Shown piece by piece: positions 1-8,231 of a DNA stretch of 40,152 nucleotides. The notes beneath the pieces are model-generated. The model was not told where the DNA came from, made no database searches, and worked only from the letters and a program-made list of their open reading frames with translations. Each line of letters opens with the position of its first letter. Within the stretch, counting starts at the first letter, position 1. Source of the DNA: CAYUBI01 sp964443005 (lineage in GTDB: Bacteria; Margulisbacteria; Riflemargulisbacteria; GWF2-35-9; CAYUBI01); NCBI GenBank assembly GCA_964443005.1, contig CAYUBI010000005.1:1-40152 (forward strand). The letters run 5' to 3'. Position numbers and translations under genes: made by a program.

Positions 1-107
1 AAGAAGGTTTAATTGCAGCTTATCAAAGACTAGTTGAACATGGAATTTCTTCTGAAAACGCTCGACATATGTTAGGCTTACTCCCTATGGATTCTTCGTT
101 ACATTAA
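1..107 (+). CDS. 3' end of an unidentified gene (partial)
   Basis: A reading frame enters from the left edge and ends at TAA (105-107), giving 34 visible residues. The visible part is helix-like and ends LLPMDSSLH. A stretch reading EHGISSENARHML loosely recalls the C-terminal helix of flavin-dependent thymidylate synthase (ThyX). The conserved residues that should follow in that family are absent, so I do not assign it. It converges on the minus-strand operon that ends at 183. The 75 bases between the two contain only short GC-rich inverted segments and a T run at 174-180. Confidence 0.5.
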   Translation, partial: EGLIAAYQRLVEHGISSENARHMLGLLPMDSSLH

Positions 108-182
108 ATACTATAGTTCTAACCCCGAATTGGGTGGGTTCTACCTATTAGACAGTGTAGAGGAGCCTTATCGTTTTTTTGC

Positions 183-959
183 TCACAGTTTACTGGGAGT
201 CCGACAGACTCCTAGTAAATCTAATAGTCCGTTAATAATTGTTAATGGATGTGGCGGACAACCTGGAATATAAAGATTTATGGGATAGCGTGTTAAAAAT
301 TCTCGATAAATGGCAGGTGAGTTTGCAAAAAGTCCCCCGCTAATTGCACAGGTTCCTAAAAGGATAATTAGTTTGGGCGCTGGTGTTGCTGTATATGCAT
401 CTTCAATTGCTGATGCCATAGCTTTGGTAAAAGGGCCACTGATGATGAGCCCATCAGCATGACGTGGCGATGCTACAATATCAATTCCAAAGCGTCCAAT
501 GTCAAAGTTGACATTGGAACAAGCGTTCCATTCCAATTCACAGCCATTGCAGCTTCCTGCGCTAACATGTCGCAGTTTGAGTGAACGTCCGAAAATTTTA
601 TGTATGTCAGAAGAAAGCGGTTCTACAGTGATTTGCTTTTGCAAAATTGTTGACTGTTGGGTCACAATTAATTGATTACGTTGAGTTGTGGCAAGTCGAT
701 AATTAGTTGACCATATTATTGTGTTTGTTGTGCTATTTCGTTGACATTGGCCACAAAAAAGGCAACGGCCTAAATCTAGTTGTAAGGGTTTTTGTTTAAG
801 TGCAAATGTCGGGCATGTCCAGCTTGTAGATTCTGAATTTTCACCTATTGCAGCTTGAATGAGTGGAACGCCGCGAAATGGAGCTAATAAAGTTGCTTTT
901 CGAATATCCTTGATCGTATGACGTCGGTGTGTTAGTGCTAAAATAAGTTCGTTAAACAT
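183..959 (-). CDS. Hydrogenase-type small subunit (HyfI/NuoB family) with N-terminal ferredoxin-like region
   Basis: This 258-residue protein is the predicted iron-sulfur small subunit of the hydrogenase-like complex, which in the family relays electrons to the catalytic subunit. The NuoB-like part (about 130-250) keeps all four proximal-cluster cysteines: C137 and C140 (CNGCELEW), C204 (GTCAISGG) and C234 (PGCPPHP). The N-terminal part has a single ferredoxin-like half-motif, C66-C69-C72 (CLFCGQC), plus C49 in TCPT. A usual two-cluster HyfH-type ferredoxin has eight cysteines, so at most one [4Fe-4S] cluster seems possible here. The start follows a GGAGAA ribosome site 21 bases after the large-subunit gene, and this is the last gene of the operon. 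The NuoB assignment is firm; the fused ferredoxin-like reading is inferred from cysteine spacing. Confidence 0.88.
   Translation of the reverse strand: MFNELILALTHRRHTIKDIRKATLLAPFRGVPLIQAAIGENSESTSWTCPTFALKQKPLQLDLGRCLFCGQCQRNSTTNTIIWSTNYRLATTQRNQLIVTQQSTILQKQITVEPLSSDIHKIFGRSLKLRHVSAGSCNGCELEWNACSNVNFDIGRFGIDIVASPRHADGLIISGPFTKAMASAIEDAYTATPAPKLIILLGTCAISGGLFANSPAIYREFLTRYPINLYIPGCPPHPLTIINGLLDLLGVCRTPSKL
189..219. repeat. Strong 13-bp hairpin overlapping the end of the hyfI-like gene
   Basis: Arms 189-201 and 207-219 are complementary over 13 positions with one G-T wobble and a five-base loop (202-206). The hairpin lies within the last codons of the minus-strand operon. On that strand the bases after it are A-rich rather than T-rich, so it is not a textbook intrinsic terminator. 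It could protect the transcript end or mark convergent termination. Confidence 0.6.
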
Positions 960-980
960 GACTTCTCCATTGGATAAGCA

Positions 981-2477
981 TCATAAATCAAATCCAGCAT
1001 ACGATAAGCTAAAACTTTTGTTACATAAAGGGAAGTCTGAAATTGCATTGTTACGCATGGCTAGAGTTAAACCAAACCAATTATTAAATGAGGGATCTTT
1101 GATTTTGTAACTGATTAGTTTCCCTTGCTCATTCGTCATGGCAATATGTGCAATTTCGCCACGCCATCCTTCTGTAAGACCTACAACAATGCTGGATGGT
1201 TGTAACTGTATTTCTTTTTGTTGAATATTTGCAGTGAATGGTTCAGCTTTAAGTGCTTGTTCAATATAAAACAATGATTGTTTAATTTCAATATATCGAA
1301 GATAGGCTCTAGCAAAGATACCTCCTTTTTTTAATCGAACTTTGTCAATTGTAATTTTGCGATAAGCACCAAAAGGATGATCTGCGCGAATATCCATTGC
1401 AATATCAGAGGCACGTGCAACCAGTCCAACACATCCTAATTCGTATGCTTGTTTATTCGTTAGAATGCAATTATGCTCCATTCGTGACAATACAGTTGAT
1501 GAGCTGAACATTGTTTCGCTAACAATATCAACTTCGTTAGCAAGCCACTGAATTAATATATTCAGTTGTGAAATTTGTTCAAGCGATAAACTGGCCGACA
1601 TTCCGCCGATTTGAAGCAGACCTCGCCCAAAACGATTTCCGCACCAATTTAGAAAGGTGTTAATAACTCGCGTGCGAATAGCCCCAAAAATTGAATTGCC
1701 TAAAAGATATCCAACATCACCTGCCAATGCAGATAAGTCTGCAAGGTGCATTGCAATGCGTTCTAGTTCCAAGGCAATTGCTCGAGCATAATAAACAGAC
1801 ATTGGAATTGATATTCCTGATAAGGATTCCATGATTTGTATGTAGGTGCTTCCATGTGCTATGACTGAGTCACCAGCTATTGATTCAGCTAACAGTATCC
1901 CTTGATTTGTTGGCGCGTTCATGAGTAATGTTTCGATTCCGCGATGTTGGTACCCTAGTTGAATCTCTAAATGCATAACTGTTTCACCATGACATAAAAA
2001 TCGAAAATGACCAGGTTCAATTATTCCAGCATGAATAGGTCCAACGCCAACTTCGTGGCTGGCTTCACCTGTCATATGTAAAAAAGGATAGTTCGCTATT
2101 GCAGGAAATGTTGCTAGATCAGTAATTGGAAAACGAACGGGTTTAAGCCATGGATGGTTAATAGGTGTAATTCCCCAGGCTTCAAAAAGTTCGCGTTCAA
2201 CCATGTGAAAGGCAGGAATTTCTGGAGTTAATGCTGGGTAATTGCTGCAGAGTTGAAGTGAGGTTGTAGCCATCCACAGTTGAGATTGTTCATCATTTGC
2301 AAGCACAGCGAGTAATCCAATGGTTGTGTTTGATTCAGGATATCCCATCCAAGCGATCAGACGCCAGTCGTTTGTTTTCATGAGTGAGATTACCTGATCG
2401 CGTAAGGTTAATAGTGGAAATGTTGAAATATTTGATCGAGGTATGCAACGATAGTTTGATAAAATAAATTTCTTCAT
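981..2477 (-). CDS. Ehr-type large subunit (HyfG/HycE-like, NuoC-NuoD fusion) lacking NiFe cysteines
   Basis: This 498-residue protein corresponds to HyfG/HycE: a NuoC-like domain (about 1-130) joined to a NuoD-like large-subunit domain (about 135-498). The typical HEVGVGPIHAG (141-151), PGHFRF and YQHRG segments are present. In true group 4 hydrogenases the first metal-binding motif reads CGxC within an ERVCGICGFAH-type segment. Here the matching stretch (198-208) reads ESIAGDSVIAH, with Ala201 and Ser204 in place of both cysteines. The C-terminal CxxC is also missing, and the protein ends NKSFSLSYAGFDL. The active-site metal therefore cannot be held in the usual way, which is the hallmark of Ehr complexes. 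The gene starts 2 bases after hyfF, with AAAGGA 9 bases upstream. Its reaction is unknown. Confidence 0.9.
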   Translation of the reverse strand: MKKFILSNYRCIPRSNISTFPLLTLRDQVISLMKTNDWRLIAWMGYPESNTTIGLLAVLANDEQSQLWMATTSLQLCSNYPALTPEIPAFHMVERELFEAWGITPINHPWLKPVRFPITDLATFPAIANYPFLHMTGEASHEVGVGPIHAGIIEPGHFRFLCHGETVMHLEIQLGYQHRGIETLLMNAPTNQGILLAESIAGDSVIAHGSTYIQIMESLSGISIPMSVYYARAIALELERIAMHLADLSALAGDVGYLLGNSIFGAIRTRVINTFLNWCGNRFGRGLLQIGGMSASLSLEQISQLNILIQWLANEVDIVSETMFSSSTVLSRMEHNCILTNKQAYELGCVGLVARASDIAMDIRADHPFGAYRKITIDKVRLKKGGIFARAYLRYIEIKQSLFYIEQALKAEPFTANIQQKEIQLQPSSIVVGLTEGWRGEIAHIAMTNEQGKLISYKIKDPSFNNWFGLTLAMRNNAISDFPLCNKSFSLSYAGFDL

Positions 2478-2479
2478 GA

Positions 2480-3928
2480 TTATAATCCTTTGGCTGCTTC
2501 TTGAATGATGTCAAATAAGCCTATTGGAAGGCCTAAGCCAATAATACTTAAGATGATTAAAAAGCAAAGTTGAGGCAAATACGCCAGTATCGACAGTTTA
2601 GAAAATTGGTTTATTATTGGTTCTTGATTTTTGGGCATTCGCCCAAAAATCATTCGAAAAATATGGCGTGTCATTCCTACGAAAATAATCACCAGCATCA
2701 TCAGTAATGCCAAAAGAATCCACGGATGATGGTTTTGAAAGAGTGCTAAAATTAATAAAAATTCACTGAGAAAAAGTGCAAAGGGTGGAAATCCGCTGAT
2801 TCCAGCAAACGAGAAGAGCCATAACCATCCGGTTAGCCAGTCACGTTGCATCAAACCCTTTACTTTGCGAATTTCATCTGTGTGATAATGTTGAACTATG
2901 TTGCCTGCTGTTAAAAAGAAGGAGGCTTTGTTAAATGAATGTGCTAGGGTATGAAGTAATGCTGCAATTGCGCCCCATCCTCCTACGCCAAGTCCCAGAG
3001 CCATTAATCCCATGTTTTCTACAGAGGAATAGGCTAGTAAACGTTTAAAGCTAGTAACACGTACAATATAGAGTGCACATACTGCAACAGACATTAGCCC
3101 CATGATAATTAACAGTGAATGGGCATAGTCAGCTAAACCTGCTTTGACCATTAAGCTGTCTAGGCGAAGGATACCCAGCCAAGCACCATTTAATAACGTA
3201 GCAGATAACATTGCAGACATAGGCGATGGCGCTTCTGAATGAGCATCTGGAAGCCATGCATGCATCGGTGCCAGACCCATTTTTGTGCCAAATCCAACCA
3301 GGATAAAAAGAAATGCTAGTTTTAACCAAAATGGCTGCAATGCGGGTGCGTGTAAATACAAGTCTGAAAAAAATAGCGATACACTATCGCCAGCGCCAAT
3401 GGAAAGCAAAATCATGCCAACAAAAGCTAACGAAATTCCAATTGAACAAATAAATATATATTTCCATGCAGCTTCCAATGCTTCAGGCGTGCGTTGATAA
3501 TAAATAAGATATGCAGTAGCTAGTGTAGTTAATTCAATAAATACCCATAAAAGTGCAAAATTGGCACTCATCAGGAGTCCATTCATTGCAAATAAAAACA
3601 AAAAAAAGAAAGTATCGTACAATCGTTCTTGCATTGGAGAATCGTTCCGATGTCGAAAATATGCAATTGAATATAGGCTAACGCCAAGTGTAACACAGCC
3701 AAAAATAAAGAGAAAAAATGCATTTAGCGTATCGCTGAAAAAATATTTTGTCCATTGGCAAGGGTAGTTTAGTAGAAAAATTGAGAGAGAAATCATGAAT
3801 GCTGCATACGCACTTGTCAAACATTTTCGAATAACTCCAGACGCGATTATCCAGCATACTGCTACGCCAATGAGAGGTAGTAATAAAAGTAATGGGAGGC
3901 CAAATGTTGTAATGATAGTGAAATTCAT
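2480..3928 (-). CDS. Antiporter-like membrane subunit (HyfF/NuoN-NuoM family)
   Basis: This 482-residue, strongly hydrophobic protein has many predicted membrane segments and belongs to the proton-translocating transporter family shared by complex I (NuoL/M/N), Mrp antiporters and hydrogenase subunit HyfF. The signature segment HAWLPDAHSEAPSPMSAML is present, with the lysine-containing segment GTKMG just before it. In such complexes these subunits form ion channels in the cytoplasmic membrane. The start has AAAGGA about 10 bases upstream, and the gene follows hyfE by 6 bases. HyfD, a further subunit of this type in E. coli hydrogenase 4, has no counterpart in this operon, so the complex appears to have two such subunits (this one and the hyfB product). 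Whether it moves protons or sodium cannot be read from the sequence. Confidence 0.85.
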   Translation of the reverse strand: MNFTIITTFGLPLLLLLPLIGVAVCWIIASGVIRKCLTSAYAAFMISLSIFLLNYPCQWTKYFFSDTLNAFFLFIFGCVTLGVSLYSIAYFRHRNDSPMQERLYDTFFFLFLFAMNGLLMSANFALLWVFIELTTLATAYLIYYQRTPEALEAAWKYIFICSIGISLAFVGMILLSIGAGDSVSLFFSDLYLHAPALQPFWLKLAFLFILVGFGTKMGLAPMHAWLPDAHSEAPSPMSAMLSATLLNGAWLGILRLDSLMVKAGLADYAHSLLIIMGLMSVAVCALYIVRVTSFKRLLAYSSVENMGLMALGLGVGGWGAIAALLHTLAHSFNKASFFLTAGNIVQHYHTDEIRKVKGLMQRDWLTGWLWLFSFAGISGFPPFALFLSEFLLILALFQNHHPWILLALLMMLVIIFVGMTRHIFRMIFGRMPKNQEPIINQFSKLSILAYLPQLCFLIILSIIGLGLPIGLFDIIQEAAKGL

Positions 3929-3934
3929 GTATTG

Positions 3935-4570
3935 TTAATCCTTTAAGCGAGTTAATGTTTGGACTTTGACATCTTGAAATGTGGACTGAATTTTCGTCAC
4001 AAATAAACCTAATAAATAGATGGCAATAAATACGTCTAATAATACACCTAAATTTACAATAATTGGCATATGGTAAGTTAATGACAAGGACAATAAAAAA
4101 ATTCCATTTTCAAGCATCATGTATCCCATAACATGGGTGATGATTTTTTTTCGTGTAACAATGATAAATAGTCCCATCATCATGGTAGAAACTGAAATTC
4201 CGAAAAATAAAGGATTTAAATCAATAGTGTGTGCAGTAGCCCAATAGGCTACGTAAAATCCAAATGCAAAAATGAGACTACTAATTACGAGGGAATAAAA
4301 CATGGGAATATCGGGTTCTTCTTCGCGTTGAATGTTATTTCGTAGAATTAAGCGATGTAAAAATATGGGAATTAATGTTGTTTTTATTCCAATAGTTTCG
4401 ATGCACAAAATAATTAATGTTAACATATCTGTATGTGCACTGTTCGTGATGACTAATAAAAATAGAAAAAATCCCTGTGCTGAGATTGCTTTGATATAGC
4501 TTTCTAGTCGTGTTGATAGTGACGCGTATAGCATCGTAGTTCCAAAAATTATGGTAAGCAGCCCAATCAT
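3935..4570 (-). CDS. Small membrane subunit of the complex (HyfE-like, NuoK-related)
   Basis: This 211-residue membrane protein fits HyfE, the subunit whose C-terminal half is related to NuoK. It consists of hydrophobic segments throughout, with acidic residues placed as in that family, as in MLENGIFLLSLSL and in LDVFIAIYLLGLF near the C terminus. The assignment rests on size, hydrophobicity, these segments and its position between the hyfC-like and hyfF-like genes. The ATG overlaps the stop of the preceding gene by four bases (ATGA), which suggests translational coupling. It has no catalytic role; in related complexes it helps form the ion path next to the membrane arm. Confidence 0.8.
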   Translation of the reverse strand: MIGLLTIIFGTTMLYASLSTRLESYIKAISAQGFFLFLLVITNSAHTDMLTLIILCIETIGIKTTLIPIFLHRLILRNNIQREEEPDIPMFYSLVISSLIFAFGFYVAYWATAHTIDLNPLFFGISVSTMMMGLFIIVTRKKIITHVMGYMMLENGIFLLSLSLTYHMPIIVNLGVLLDVFIAIYLLGLFVTKIQSTFQDVKVQTLTRLKD

Positions 4571-5478
4571 TGTAGTACACCCTGATGCATAAAAACTACG
4601 AGCGAAATGATAGTTAAAGCTAATGAAGTTATTAGAAAAATAAACTGAGGAACATGTATCATTCGAATACGTGCAAAAAAAGATTCAATAGTCCCAATAA
4701 CTACAGCTAGTCCGGTAATGATACTTGCTAAAATAATCCATGAAGTCCAGCCTAATTGCATGGGCGTTACCAAAGAGGCAATGAGTGTACCGAGCAACAT
4801 CATCATTAATGCATGCGAATAGTAGATCATTGCTAAGCTGGGCCCCGAGTAATCTAAAACCATAACTTCGTGAATCATTGTTAATTCTAAATGTGTTTGT
4901 GGATCATTAACAGGAATTCGTCCGGCTTCGACTAAAAGTAATATAAAAAGTGCTAAGGCTGTTAAACCTGAAACTAATCCAGCATTGGTTTGATGCATTA
5001 ATAGCATCATTCCGCTAAAAGATGACGATCCATTTAGCGTAGTTAATCCCGCTAATAATAGAAAAAATGCAGGTTCAGCTATAGACGAAAAAGTCATAAA
5101 CCGACTGACTCCCATGCCCTCAAAACTGCTGCCAGTATCCATAGCACCCAAGGCTAGCATCATTTTTCCCACAGCAGTTATTAACACAAATAGGAATATG
5201 TCGCCAGAAAATGAGACGATTGCCTGATGGTTAATAGGTATCCACACAGATGCCATTATGATGCTGATCATAAATACAATGGGTGCCCATTGGAAAATCC
5301 ATGAGGTGCTTGTGCTAATCACTTCTCCTTTGCGTAACAGTTTAAGAAAATCCCAAAAAGGCTGTAATAAGCAAGGGCCTTGCCTGCCTGTCCATAAAGC
5401 TTTGACACGCAGAATAATTCCCATTATCCAAAATGGCCCAATTATCCATGCTATTAATGTGAGAATAATGTGAATCAT
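4567..5478 (-). CDS. Membrane anchor subunit (HyfC/HycD/NuoH family)
   Basis: This 303-residue protein matches the NuoH/HycD family, which links the membrane arm to the iron-sulfur arm. The early segment TGRQGPCLLQPFWDFLKLL is the usual cytoplasmic loop after the first helix, and the later stretch ELTMIHEVMVLDYSGP is the conserved acidic loop. I chose the ATG at 5478 because it overlaps the stop of the hyfB-like gene as ATGA, matching the overlap at this gene's own end. The frame is open further upstream to 5565, but starting there would place 29 extra residues inside the preceding gene without a good ribosome site. Membrane location is firm. Confidence 0.88.
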   Translation of the reverse strand: MIHIILTLIAWIIGPFWIMGIILRVKALWTGRQGPCLLQPFWDFLKLLRKGEVISTSTSWIFQWAPIVFMISIIMASVWIPINHQAIVSFSGDIFLFVLITAVGKMMLALGAMDTGSSFEGMGVSRFMTFSSIAEPAFFLLLAGLTTLNGSSSFSGMMLLMHQTNAGLVSGLTALALFILLLVEAGRIPVNDPQTHLELTMIHEVMVLDYSGPSLAMIYYSHALMMMLLGTLIASLVTPMQLGWTSWIILASIITGLAVVIGTIESFFARIRMIHVPQFIFLITSLALTIISLVVFMHQGVLQ

Positions 5479-7463
5479 GAGTGTACCATTAGCCATATCA
5501 TATTTGCGATTAAAAATAATAAACCATACAAAATATATAACTGAATATTTCCGGTTTGGATCCAAGTAACGCTGCCTAACGAGCGAATAAGTTTACGAAT
5601 AATGGGATTAACTATGTATCGATCCATTATATCTGAAAATGCAGATTCGAAATGAGCTTTTTGAGGAAAAAACGTTTTAGGAATATATTGGGTTACAGAT
5701 TTAGATAGCAAACGATTGACTAATCCGAGTAATGGTTCAGAAAAAGATGCACCTGAATACTGCATATGAGGTGTTGTTGCACTATATCCGCAATCCCATG
5801 TTTTGGCTCGAGTTACTGGTTGATTTTTTCGGATCATCCCGCGTAATGCTGCTATAAGCATCATTAAGACGAGACTAACGAAAATCGCTATTGATAAGGT
5901 GGAAACACCTGTGTTATTGAGTGTAAACGAGCTAGTTATACCTGCATTGAGTGCGATCCAGCGTACTGGCTCGCAAATGAGCACTTTAAAAAAAAGCGAA
6001 GGTATAAAACCCATTGCTAAAAGAAGAAGCATTGGAATTGTCATTGCCATAATCATTAGCTGATGAGGGTCAGTTCCTTCTTTTCCAAATGTGCTGCGAG
6101 GTTGGCCTAAAAATACGATACTGATTGCTCGGGTAAAACTGAATAGAGTTAATATGCTAGTGAGTGCTACGATGCTGATTGAAAGAATTAATATCATTAT
6201 TTCTGATGCATCTGATCCTGAAAGACCCCCAAAAAGGCCTTGTAAGAGCAGAAATTTACTGATAACTAGACCAAAAGGTGGAAGTCCAGCTATAGCAATG
6301 GCTCCCATGATAAATAGTGCTGCAGTTTTGGGCATACGATGAATCAATCCACCCAGTTTTTCGATATCACGCGTGTTTGTTTGTTGTTGAACAGCACCTG
6401 CAGCAAAAAAAAGCACCATTTTCGCGAGTGAATGTCCGAAAATATGAAAAAAGACAGCGCCAAATCCTAGCAAAATAAGGGACTCATTAAGATTACGAAG
6501 TCCCATCATTCCTAGAGACAGTGCAATGCCGATAATCCCAATGTTTTCAATGCTAGAATAGGCTAATATGCGTTTGAGATTCTTTTTTGATAATGTATAA
6601 ATAATTCCCAAAATAGCCGTAATTAGGGATATTCCCAGCATTCCATGAATGATAAGCGGAGTTGGCGTACCTAACCACGAAAGCATTCGAAGTATGCCAT
6701 AAATCCCTAATTTAATCATCACGCCTGACAATAATGCTGAGATAGGGGAGGGTGCTTCTGGATGTGCTAGCGTAAGCCATGTATGTAAAGGCATCCATCC
6801 TGCTTTTATGCCAAATCCGCAACCTAATAGGATAACAACTGCTAGAGTTAGCGTTGGATGACTTGTTAAATAGGGGCCAAAATTGGAAAAGGTGAATTGT
6901 CCTGTTCGCTGAGTTAGCAATAATAAACCAACTAAAATAAAAAGATAACCAATGTGCATTGCAACCAAATAATATAAGGATGCATTGGTAACTTCTTTGC
7001 GTCCATGTTCTAGGCTTATAACAAAAAAGGAGGATAAGGTCATCATTTCCCATACCCATAAAAAGGCAATAACATGGTGTGTTATTGCAACCATTATCAT
7101 GGATGCACATAAAATAACAAAAAAAACTCGGTGCATTCGTTTGTCAGCTTCTTGGGCATGAACCCTAGATAAATAACCGACCATATACATGCTACAGAGT
7201 CCAGTACCCAGTGCAATAATAACCAAAAAAAATGCACCTAATGGATCAATAATTAGTGGAATTTCACCATATAATTTGCCCAGTTCCCATATTGTTTGAA
7301 GCGGTTTCCCAGTTAACAAGACATTTCCGGCGCTGGCTACAACTGCGCCAGAACCTGCCAGTATTAATGTTAAAAATATAAATTTTATAAAACGAGTCCA
7401 CTGTGCAATTGATGTTGCACCTGCTAGTAAAATAAGACACAGTCCTATCCAGAAACTAGTCAT
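5475..7463 (-). CDS. Large antiporter-like membrane subunit (HyfB/NuoL family)
   Basis: This 662-residue multi-spanning protein is the HyfB-type subunit, first of the structural genes. It has the antiporter-family segment HTWLTLAHPEAPSPISALL and the nearby GFGIKAGWMPLH with its conserved lysine. The C-terminal segment TWDCGYSATTPHMQYSGASF is characteristic of HyfB and related formate-hydrogenlyase subunits. It is expected to form the main ion-translocating channel. The ATG overlaps the end of the upstream regulator gene by eight bases, so the regulator and the complex share one transcript. All six structural genes are tightly packed, supporting a single assembled complex. The ion moved and the electron acceptor are not visible in the sequence. 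Confidence 0.88.
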   Translation of the reverse strand: MTSFWIGLCLILLAGATSIAQWTRFIKFIFLTLILAGSGAVVASAGNVLLTGKPLQTIWELGKLYGEIPLIIDPLGAFFLVIIALGTGLCSMYMVGYLSRVHAQEADKRMHRVFFVILCASMIMVAITHHVIAFLWVWEMMTLSSFFVISLEHGRKEVTNASLYYLVAMHIGYLFILVGLLLLTQRTGQFTFSNFGPYLTSHPTLTLAVVILLGCGFGIKAGWMPLHTWLTLAHPEAPSPISALLSGVMIKLGIYGILRMLSWLGTPTPLIIHGMLGISLITAILGIIYTLSKKNLKRILAYSSIENIGIIGIALSLGMMGLRNLNESLILLGFGAVFFHIFGHSLAKMVLFFAAGAVQQQTNTRDIEKLGGLIHRMPKTAALFIMGAIAIAGLPPFGLVISKFLLLQGLFGGLSGSDASEIMILILSISIVALTSILTLFSFTRAISIVFLGQPRSTFGKEGTDPHQLMIMAMTIPMLLLLAMGFIPSLFFKVLICEPVRWIALNAGITSSFTLNNTGVSTLSIAIFVSLVLMMLIAALRGMIRKNQPVTRAKTWDCGYSATTPHMQYSGASFSEPLLGLVNRLLSKSVTQYIPKTFFPQKAHFESAFSDIMDRYIVNPIIRKLIRSLGSVTWIQTGNIQLYILYGLLFLIANMIWLMVHS

Positions 7464-8073
7464 TTTTTCTCCAGGACTGTTCCATAATTTCGAGTAAAGC
7501 TAAAACATCTTGACTTCGTGGTTTTTTTTTAAGTTCATTTGCAAATTCAGGTTGTTCACATGCAAAGGTTAATTTAATTAAAAGATCCATAAATCTTGTT
7601 CGATTGGGGCTTTGAATAAAAATGACACTATGAATAGAATTATTGATAGTTAGGGTATTGTTGAGTCGCAACGCATTGCAATAACCGATACATACGGTTT
7701 CATTGCTGTAATCTGTTAGTTTTGGCATTAATGGATGAGGTATACTGCATCCATTTCGATGAAAATTGTAAAATGGAGGGTATTTTTTTTGTGTGACTTC
7801 TTCACGAGTGATAGTGATTGGAAGTGAAAAACAACTTTTTTCATGAATAACTTTTGCAAATCGAATTGGATGTTTTAGGGATTCTGTTTCTCGGATGATA
7901 TCAATAGTAATGGGAATATTATGAAGCATAATCCATGATTGTAATGCTGCTTTTGAAAATCGATATTGATGTTGAATTTGATACGTAGGTATAGAGGCTT
8001 CGTTAATCCATTTATAAATTGTTTTTTCAGAAACATGTAAAATGTTAACCAAATCATTGATTTTGTAATCCAT
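7456..8073 (-). CDS. Transcriptional regulator: excisionase/MerR-type HTH fused to a PTS EIIA-like domain
   Basis: This 205-residue protein opens with a small helix-turn-helix of the excisionase or MerR-like kind (about 2-50; VSEKTIYKWINEASIP, then YRFSKAALQSWI). The rest (about 65-200) resembles the fructose/mannitol-type PTS EIIA domain: REEVTQKKYPP is followed by GCSIPHP, where His113 sits where EIIA carries its phosphate. The later segment MDLLIKLTFACEQPEF also fits. I chose the ATG at 8073 because GGGAG lies 5-6 bases before it; the ATG at 8085 overlaps that ribosome site. As first gene of the Ehr operon it probably controls that operon in response to phosphotransfer or phosphate load. 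The HTH is clear, the EIIA assignment good, and the role is inferred. Confidence 0.8.
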   Translation of the reverse strand: MDYKINDLVNILHVSEKTIYKWINEASIPTYQIQHQYRFSKAALQSWIMLHNIPITIDIIRETESLKHPIRFAKVIHEKSCFSLPITITREEVTQKKYPPFYNFHRNGCSIPHPLMPKLTDYSNETVCIGYCNALRLNNTLTINNSIHSVIFIQSPNRTRFMDLLIKLTFACEQPEFANELKKKPRSQDVLALLEIMEQSWRKND

Positions 8074-8121
8074 TGGTTCTCCCATTTGATTTCACTGATC
8101 TTTAGATTGCCAAACGGAAAG

Positions 8122-8150
8122 ATTATACATACATGCAGGGCGCAAAGCAA
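8122..8150 (-). promoter_or_regulatory. Sigma70-type promoter for the Ehr operon
   Basis: Reading the minus strand, TTGCTT (8145-8150) is followed by exactly 17 bases and TATAAT (8122-8127). The regulator start codon lies about 50 bases downstream. The perfect -10 and ideal spacing make this the best candidate promoter for the operon. Confidence 0.65.
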
Positions 8151-8174
8151 TAAGAATTTTCGGTTTCCTTTACG

Positions 8175-8203
8175 TTGACCATGATAAAAAATGCATTTAT
8201 ACT
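8175..8203 (+). promoter_or_regulatory. Sigma70-type promoter for the pyrophosphatase-glycolysis operon
   Basis: TTGACC (8175-8180), a 17-base spacer and TATACT (8198-8203) lie 28 bases before the start codon at 8232. It is arranged back to back with the Ehr promoter; the two -35 boxes are only 24 bases apart, so one bound protein could affect both. Confidence 0.7.
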
Positions 8204-8231
8204 TAGGGTACACTAATTATAAGGGTAAAAG

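Noticed and set aside
1..107. Thymidylate synthase ThyX for the left-edge fragment
   Set aside because: Only a short helix resembles it, and the conserved C-terminal residues after the ARxxL-type stretch are absent.
981..2477. Calling the large subunit an active [NiFe] hydrogenase or formate hydrogenlyase
   Set aside because: All four nickel-binding cysteines are missing, and no formate dehydrogenase or maturation genes are visible.
6712..7110. A 132-residue frame within the hyfB-like gene
   Set aside because: Out-of-frame shadow of a conserved membrane subunit, with unusual composition.
7875..8213. A 112-residue minus-strand frame overlapping the regulator
   Set aside because: It is in another frame over the HTH gene and its promoter, with no family features.
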